Shown here: piece after piece, positions 20,956 to 28,444 of the stretch
Position numbering within the stretch: position 1 is the stretch's first letter
How the letters are laid out: every line of letters starts with the position of its first letter
Source: Zygophlyctis sp. KS116
Taxonomy: Eukaryota > Chytridiomycota
DNA length: 28,444 nt
NCBI GenBank assembly: GCA_054661495.1
Contig: BAAFSQ010000125.1
Span: 1-28,444, forward strand
Reading direction: 5' to 3'
Notes under the pieces: generated by a model
Databases searched by the model: none
What the model saw: the letters and a program-made list of their open reading frames with translations, nothing else
What the model was told of the DNA's origin: nothing
Translations under genes and position numbers: made by a program

Positions 20956-23767
20956 ATGAACAATTCTAATAATGATCAAAGACTTTCTCAATTCCCTTCG
21001 CAATCAGTCCCTTCTCAACAAACGTTGAATGGTCAAGAAACATCTGGAGAAACTAGCACTGATTGGATAGATTACAGCCCACAGCTCCAAGCCAGTCAGC
21101 CAATTCCACCAGCCAGGTCAGGACATATCGCACAAGGGAATATGATGCCAGAAGCTATGCCTCCTGGAAATATGCCTCATGATACAAGATTCAATGCTGA
21201 TCAAAATCGCTACAGTTTTTTGCCACCGACCAATAATCTGCAGCTCTTCGATTCAACTGCAAACAATAGTCAATTATCATTGTTTTCTAATGCTGATTCA
21301 AACATGTTTGCTCTTTCTGATAATTCAGGTGGGGGTAGACTTTTTGATTATGATAAACATGAGTCTATTATGCTAGATCCCAGATCAATACCCTTGTTAA
21401 ATAGGCGTCAGACAGTGCGATATATCCCTTTGACGCCTCAAGGGAATTTGGTGATTGATGTTCCTGTAGCAGAGAAAGTGATGGAGTTTTCTAGTTTTAA
21501 AACTAGAGAATTTACTCATACAAGATATACAGCAGTTACATGCGGGGCTGACGATTTTGCTAAAAAAGGATATGCTCTTCGACAACAGGAAATTGGAAGA
21601 CAGACAGAAATTTTTATTGTAGTAACCATGTACAACGAAGATCACTTTTTATTTAGCAAAACAATGGCCGCTTTGATGAAAAATATAAATTATCTTTGCT
21701 CTCTCAAAAATTCTAAAATGTGGGGAGCTGATGGATGGAAAAAAGTGGTTGTTTGTATTGTATCTGATGGGCGAAGCAAAATAAGTAGAAAAGTTCTGGA
21801 TGTACTAGGGATCATGGGTGTTTTCCAAGACGGAATAATGAAGGATTCTGTAAATGAAGATCCAGTTACGGCACATCTATTTGAATACACTACCCAAATT
21901 TGTGTCACCAAAGATTTGAGAGTTTATGGTAGCGAAACTGGGTATGTTCCAATGCAGGTTCTTTTCTGTCTGAAAGAAAAAAATGCCAAAAAGGTATGAT
22001 TCTGATTTCACTAATTGTAGATTAATTCTCATCGTTGGTTTTTTAATGCATTCGGTGCTTTATTGCGACCCAAAATATGTGTTTTGATTGACGTTGGTAC
22101 CAAGCCCAGTGAACGCTCGTTGTATTATCTATGGGAGGAATTTGATGCCAACAGGAATGTTGGTGGAGCCTGTGGTGAAATTTATGCAGATTTGGGAGCT
22201 GGCTGTTCTAAACTTTTAAATCCCATCGTCGGCGCTCAGAACTTTGAATACAAAACTAGCAATATATTGGATAAGCCATTGGAATCGGTTTTTGGATACA
22301 TTAGTGTTTTACCAGGTGCATTTTCTGCTTATCGGTATGAAGCCCTGCAAGGAGCTCCCTTGATAAAATATTTTAGAGGGGAGACCATGCATGGCGGGAA
22401 TAATGTTTTTGCGGCTAACATGTTTTTGGTAAAGTTTATTTAATTAATTATAGGCTGAAGATCGTATTCTTTGTTTTGAAGTGGTCACAAAGCGAAACGC
22501 TGCATGGACGCTGGAATATGTGAAAAATGCTAAAGCTGAAACAGATGTACCCAATAATGCCGCCGAGTTCATTTCCCAACGGCGCCGATGGATGAATGGT
22601 TCGTTTGCTGCTACTCTAAACGCTCTTTTACATTGGAGCTATATCTATCGTTCAGACCACAGTGTGTTGCGTAAATTCTTCTTGACGCTTCAAATGGTTT
22701 ATAACTTTTTGATTTTGGCGTTTGGGGTATGATTTTTACGGTTATTGATCTTTAGTGGTTCCTTTTATCATCTCTTTATCTCGGGTTTTATTTTATAGCT
22801 CAGTCAGATTTTTCTCAAGGTCCTGATCCTTTCTTTGGTTCCAAAGATCTAATATTTTCTGTGTTAAAAGGCCTTTACGTGATGGCAGTCATGATTATAG
22901 TTATATGCTCGCTCGGGAATCGCCCACAAGGCACCAAATGGGTTTATATTCTGTGCATGTGGCTCTTTGCGATTGTAACCGTAGCAATGGTTTATCTGAG
23001 TGTTTTCAGTTTTGTCATAACGTTAAATGCTGTTGAAAAAGGAAATATACTACAAAATCCTGTTCTTAGAGATCTTTTGATTGCTGGATTTTCTATGATT
23101 GGTATATATTTTATTTCTGGTATTGCATATTTGGATCCGTGGCATTGTATTACTAGCTTTGTGCAGTATACTCTTTTCTTTATGTGTTATCCAAATATTT
23201 TGAATGTTTATGCTTGTAAGATTAAAATTTTCTAATAAGCTAGTTTGTAATCTTCACGATGTTAGCTGGGGTACAAAAGGAGACAATGTTGCAGCTTCAT
23301 TAGGTGGAGTGCAAGTCATCAACAAGGATGGAAAAGAAATGGTTTCTGTGGCCCTTCCTTCTCATCGCAAGGACATAAATTCCAATTATGATGTTTTTTA
23401 TGAAGAATTAAAGGCTCCAGAAGAGGAAGCGCCTTCTATCGATAAAAAGACTAAACAGGAGGATTATTTCCGTAGTTTCCGTACTTATACTGTTCTCTTA
23501 TGGTTCTTTTCAAATGGAATTGTGATAGTAGCACTAACAAATGAAGCCGCATATTCCTTATTTTTCAAGACACAACTGCCAATTACTAAAGGGGGTGAAT
23601 TCAATCCCTATTTAAGGGTAATTATGATTATTATTTAATTTTAGTTTCTCTTCTATTTTGTGGCTTTAATTTCATTAACACGAATCACAGGATCCATTTT
23701 GTACTTGGTTAAATCTTATTCAACCCAGTTGTTTAGAAATGTGAAGTATTCAATAAAAAGGGCGTGA
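20956..23767 (+). CDS. Chitin synthase, division I (first of tandem pair)
   Basis: Exons 20956-21993, 22021-22428, 22454-22726, 22756-23215, 23244-23617 and 23645-23767 (introns 27, 25, 29, 28, 27 bp) give 891 residues. A Gln/Asn/Pro-rich N-tail (about 155 residues) precedes the Chs N-terminal region ([21 protein letters not shown]). The catalytic domain has [51 protein letters not shown] (near 484) and QRRRW (524-528). Multiple hydrophobic spans follow, ending in a membrane segment and a basic tail. The enzyme polymerises GlcNAc from UDP-GlcNAc at the plasma membrane and extrudes chitin. There is no myosin motor domain. Four intron positions and two exon lengths (408, 273) match its neighbour. 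Confidence 0.96.
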
Positions 23768-23837
23768 TCTGACATGAACTAAAAATAGATGTGACCTAAA
23801 ATGGACGCCACCATTGTAATTGATAAACAAAAGTAAA

Positions 23838-26480
23838 ATGTACAACAATGATCGGGGCCGACCAGTACAAAGTAATCAACCTCAGCCCCATATGAGACAT
23901 CCAAGAGAACAGGACAATATGTCTGGTCCATATCATGGACCACCTCAGGGCAGACCGCCGATGAATTTGAGAAACAATGATCCAATGTATAACTCTGCTC
24001 AAACTTTTCATGGATCAAGTCAATCTATTATGTCATCATCTTCTGATTCTCATCAGCCACAACAGGTTGCCCAAATGAATAAGAAGCCGACCATCAGACA
24101 CATCCCACTCACTCCAGAAGGTAACTTGGTGATTGATGTGCCTGTCCCTGATAGAGTTTTATCAAATGCGAAATATCAGAGTGGGGATGAATTTACCTAT
24201 GTCAGATATACGGCAGTTACTAGTACTCCTGATCAATTTCCTTTTAGCGGCTATTCTTTGCGACAGCAAGAAATGCAGAGAAAGACTGAAATATTCATTG
24301 TTGTCACCATGTAATTTTCCACCGATGTAACTAATTTTTAGGTACAATGAAGATGATGATTTGTTTTGCAAGTCAATGTCTGCTTTGATGAAGAATATTG
24401 CTTATTTGTGCTCAAGAAGTAAGTCTTCTACATGGGGTGAAGACGGATGGAAGAAAATTGTATTGTGTATTGTCTCTGATGGGCGATCAAAGATAAACAG
24501 GCGTACTCTTGATGTTTTGGGAATAATGGGTGTGTATCAGGATGGAATTATGAAAGAATCGGTCAATGAGAAACCAGTGACTGCACATGTTTTTGAATAT
24601 ACTACCCAAATATGTGTTACTCAAGACTTGAAGGTACAAGGCAGAGAAAATGGTTATGTACCCGTACAGATCTTGTTCTGTCTTAAAGAAAAAAATGCGA
24701 AAAAGGTATTTATTAAAGATATTTAGTTACAGATCAACTCCCATCGATGGTTTTTTAACGCATTTGGACCCCTGCTGCGTCCAAATGTATGCGTTTTGAT
24801 TGATGTTGGAACAAAACCAACCAATACATCCTTGTATCATTTATGGAAAGCATTTGATAATTTTCCATCTATTGGAGGAGCTTGTGGCGAGATTTATGCT
24901 GAGCTTGGAGCTGGATGTACAAAGCTTCTGAATCCTTTAGTCGCGGCACAGAATTTCGAGTACAAGATAAGTAATATATTAGACAAGCCTCTTGAATCTG
25001 TGTTTGGATATATTAGTGTTTTACCAGGTGCCTTTTCAGCATATCGTTATGCAGCATTACAAGGTTCTCCACTTACTCAATACTTTAAAGGCGAAACACT
25101 TCATGACAGCGCTAATATAGTCGCTGCAAATATGTATTTGGTACCACTCAATTCATTCTTATATAATAGGCAGAAGACCGAATTTTATGCTTTGAGATTG
25201 TGACTAAAGTACGAGAAGCGTGGTTCTTAAAATATGTAAAATCTGCAAAGGCCGAAACCGATGTGCCTGATAAGGTCCCAGAATTTATTTCGCAGCGACG
25301 TCGTTGGCTAAATGGGTCTTTCTTTGCAGGAGTTCATGCTTTGTCTCATTGGTATTACATTTTCCGGTCGGGTCACAATATTGGTCGAAAGTTGATATTA
25401 TCTGTACAGATGATATACAATTTCATCAATTTGCTATTTTCTGTAATACTTGCGATTTAATTTGTAGTGGTTCTTGTTAGGAAACTTTTACTTGGTATTT
25501 TTCTTTCTTGCGCAGCCCACCCCACAAAGCAATAGCAGCAACCCAGAAGATTTCAGGCCTACTAATCCATTTGGAAAATATCAGGAGCAGTATTTTCAAG
25601 TACTAAAAGGATTATATGTAATGGCAGTTATCACTATTGTCATTTCATCTCTGGGAAATCGACCACAAGGATCAAAATGGATATATATTAGTTGTATTTG
25701 GCTATTTATGGTAATAATGGCTGCTTTACTTTATCTTGGTGGTTACCAGATTTACCAATTCTCTATTATTGCCTCCAGGGCGGTTTCAGCCCAAGGAACA
25801 TTAATGGAGAATGTTAGAGCCCTTTTTGGTATTCCAGGGTTTGTGTCTATTTTTGTTGCATTTCTATCTACTTACGGATTATATGTATTTCAATCACTTT
25901 TATACTTTGACCCTTGGCACATGATTACTAGTAGCTTTCAGTACTTGTTGTTTCTGCCATCATACGTGAATATACTGAATGTTTATGCTTGTAAGTTTTG
26001 AAATTGTAATTATTAGTCTGTAATCTGCATGATGTTAGTTGGGGTACCAAGGGTGACAATACTGCTGAATCTTTAGGTGGAGCTACTGCAGTTAAAGGTA
26101 AGGATGGTAAAGTCACTGTTACTTTGGATATTCCTACTGATAGAAAGGACATCAACGCCAATTATGATGTTTTTGTCAAGGAACTACGAACACCAAGACC
26201 AAAGGAAACGTCCACTCCTGATGCAAAAACAAGACAAGAAGATTATTTCCGTAGTTTTAGAACTAATGTGGTCTTGTTTTGGTTCCTCTGCAATGGCCTT
26301 TTAATTGTTGGCCTAACAAACAACTCGGCGGTAGAATACTTGAGCAACAAGGCGAATCTGAATATGAGGAGCGAAGAAAATCCGTATCTCAAATATACAT
26401 ATTTTTTTGTGGCGATCATTGGAGGTATCAGATTTATTGGATCAACTCTCTATATTCTCTCATACTACATTTGTGGTTAG
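23838..26480 (+). CDS. Chitin synthase, division I (second of tandem pair)
   Basis: Exons 23838-24310, 24342-24705, 24733-25140, 25170-25442, 25468-25990 and 26017-26480 (introns 31, 27, 29, 25, 26 bp) give 834 residues. It starts 70 bp after the first copy. The N-tail is shorter and rich in Pro, Gln, Met and Ser. It keeps the conserved core: [54 protein letters not shown] (417-421) and QRRRW (457-461), then the C-terminal membrane spans with [17 protein letters not shown]. One intron falls inside the Met codon of the VTMYNED motif and is absent from its neighbour; the neighbour's last intron is absent here. The pair therefore duplicated long enough ago for intron gain or loss. Both appear intact. 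Confidence 0.96.
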
Positions 26481-26502
26481 TTTTCGCGACGTCAGAATAA
26501 AA

Positions 26503-28222
26503 ATGTTACGATCTCTTCGGCAGTTTTCCACTCGAGTGTCTGAGGAAGTAGATGTATGTATTGTCGGTGCAGGTCCTTCTGGATTATCTGCAGCCATTAA
26601 ACTCCGTCAAGCAGCTTTAGCAGCCGGTCAAGAAGATTTTAGAGTTTTACTGGTAGAAAAAGGATCTGAAGTCGGTTCTCATATCTTATCAGGTGCTGTA
26701 TTGGAACCAAGAGCCTTGAATGAATTGATTCCAGATTGGCAACAAAAAGGAGCTCCTCTAACAACAAAGGCCACAAAGGATAAAATGTATTTTTTAACCA
26801 AGAATACATCTTTCCCGATTCCTCATCCTCCTCAAATGTCTAATCAAGGAAATTATATAATTTCTCTAAGTCAATTTGTGCGATGGCTGGGTGAGCAAGC
26901 GGAAGAATTGGGAGTTGAAGTCTATCCCAGTTTTGCTGCTAGCGAGGTATTTATATTCTACTTGTTATAAATTAGGTATTATATGACGATCACGGAGCTG
27001 TAAAGGGTATTGCCACTAATGATGTTGGGATTGGTAAAGATGGAAAGCCAAAAGACAATTTTGAACGTGGTATGGAAATTCATGCCAAAATGACTCTTTT
27101 TGCTGAAGGCTGTCACGGAAGTTTAACAAAAAAGTTGATTAGCAAATTCAATCTTAGAAGTGAATCTCAACCTCAAACATATGGTCTTGGATTGAAAGAA
27201 GTCTGGGAAATAGATCCAGAAAAGCATGATAAAGGCCTTGTAATGCATACAATTGGATGGCCTATGGATTATAAAACATATGGAGGCTCATTTATGTATC
27301 ATTTGGAAAATAATCTAGTTGCTGTTGGATATGTTGTTGCTTTGGATTATGAAAATCCTACATTATCTCCATATCGTGAATTTCAGCGTTACAAGCATCA
27401 TCCACTTATAAGCCATTATTTGACTGGTGGAAAAGTACTTAGCTATGGTGCGCGTGCTCTAAATGAAGGAGGTTACCAAAGTATTCCAAAATTGGTAATG
27501 CCTGGAGCCGCACTGATTGGTTGTACAGCTGGATTTTTAAATGTTCCAAAGATCAAGGGAACTCATACTGCAATGAAAAGCGGTAAATACTTTTAAACTT
27601 AATCACAGGAATGTTGGCAGCTGAAGCTACTTTTAAGTCTTTGACAGCTAAACCTCAAGGCCCAGTTCTTTTAACAGAGTATGAAACTAGCATCAAAGAT
27701 TCTTGGATCTATGAAGAATTGATTCAAGTTCGTAATGTACGCCCATCTTTCCATAGCCCTCTTGGACTCTATGGAGGTATTTTATACTCTGGATTAGACA
27801 CCTTGTTTCTTAAAGGAAGAACACCTTGGACTTTTAAACATCCCAGCGCAGATCATGAAACTCTTAAACCTCTAGCATCTGTTAAACCTATAGAGTATCC
27901 GAAACCTGACGGTGTCTTGTCATTTGAATTGTTGGAGAGTGTTTCTAGAACTGGTACTTATCACGAAGAAAATCAACCAATTCACTTACAACTGAAACAA
28001 GGATCTAAACCTCAACTTGAAGTAAATTACAAAAAGTTTGGAGGACCTGAACAAAAGTTTTGCCCAGCTGGAGTTTATGAATACGTAGATCAAGGAGAAA
28101 AGTTTGTTATTAATGCCTCTAATTGCATTCATTGCAAAACCTGTGACATCAAGGATCCATCTCAAAATATTGACTGGACAGTTCCTGAAGGTGGAGGAGG
28201 ACCAAAATACACAAACACTTAA
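26503..28222 (+). CDS. ETFDH: Electron transfer flavoprotein-ubiquinone oxidoreductase, mitochondrial
   Basis: Exons 26503-26946, 26976-27582 and 27609-28222 (introns 29 and 26 bp) give 554 residues. The start [15 protein letters not shown] looks like a short mitochondrial presequence. Then come the FAD-binding [32 protein letters not shown], the [13 protein letters not shown] segment, [17 protein letters not shown], and the 4Fe-4S domain FCPAGVYEY...[28 protein letters not shown] with cluster cysteines at about 501, 523, 526 and 529. The inner-membrane enzyme passes electrons from ETF (fatty acid and amino acid oxidation) to ubiquinone. It starts only 22 bp after the chitin synthase stop, so its promoter must lie within that gene or the two share a transcript. 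Confidence 0.96.
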
Positions 28223-28234
28223 ATATAAAGATTT

Positions 28235-28240
28235 TTTATT
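28235..28240 (-). terminator. AATAAA signal for the right-edge H4 gene
   Basis: On the minus strand an AATAAA lies 34 bases after the stop of the terminal H4 gene. An AATAAA on the plus strand (28253-28258) could serve the convergent ETF-QO gene, so the two 3' UTRs overlap in a 51-bp gap. Confidence 0.4.
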
Positions 28241-28273
28241 AGACACAGCGTTAATAAACACTAGACAACAAAT

Positions 28274-28444
<171 letters not shown>

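Noticed and set aside
23779-24018. Minus-strand frames across the chitin synthase N-tail
   Set aside because: They are antisense shadows of the Pro/Gln/Met-rich tail with no independent features.

Overview
This is a gene-dense, AT-rich stretch of a fungal nuclear genome. I read 17 well-supported protein genes, one truncated histone H4 gene at the right edge, and a poorly resolved first kilobase. Almost every gene is cut by very short introns: I place 55, nearly all 23-41 bp and one of 50 bp, almost all with GTA/GTT starts and TAG/CAG/AAG ends. Intergenic gaps are usually 20-100 bp. Two division I chitin synthases, an F-BAR/DEP/RhoGAP protein and a SAGA Sgf11 subunit point to a fungus. Electron-transfer flavoprotein:ubiquinone oxidoreductase points to a respiring mitochondrion, which argues against a derived microsporidian. 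Low GC, tiny introns and compact spacing would suit an early-diverging fungus, for example a Rozella-like cryptomycete, but the window cannot prove the species.

Layout. 1-1117: the 3' end of an unknown gene, an ambiguous Cys-containing reading frame, and an 8-bp minisatellite. 1118-2582 (+): SRP receptor alpha. 2604-4715 (-): F-BAR/DEP/RhoGAP protein. 4810-5762 (+): eIF2B beta, behind a strong-context uORF. 5862-7276 (+): tandem pair of secreted Cys-rich proteins. 7358-8686 (+): RCC1. 8760-9312 (+): promethin/LDO-like membrane protein. 9414-12789 (+): SPINDLY/OGT-type O-linked glycosyltransferase. 12848-13495 (+): Sgf11. 13492-16348 (-): tandem N-myristoyltransferases. 16627-17976 (+): GSK3 kinase. 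18044-19883 (+): DNA polymerase kappa. 19971-20870 (+): tandem divergent histone H4 genes. 20956-26480 (+): tandem chitin synthases. 26503-28222 (+): ETF-QO. 28274-28444 (-): 3' part of a canonical histone H4.

The genes do not form one pathway; most are housekeeping functions (protein targeting, translation initiation, Ran cycle, chromatin, signalling, translesion synthesis, cell wall, electron transfer). The theme that stands out is local tandem duplication: four neighbouring pairs (Cys-rich proteins, NMTs, H4s, chitin synthases) at different stages of divergence. The points most worth following are the H4 pair, with near-identical first halves (including an identical intron) and strongly diverged histone-fold second halves; the NMT copy that keeps the better-conserved sequence but has GA in place of a GT splice donor; and the Cys-rich secreted pair, whose N-terminal module I do not recognise.
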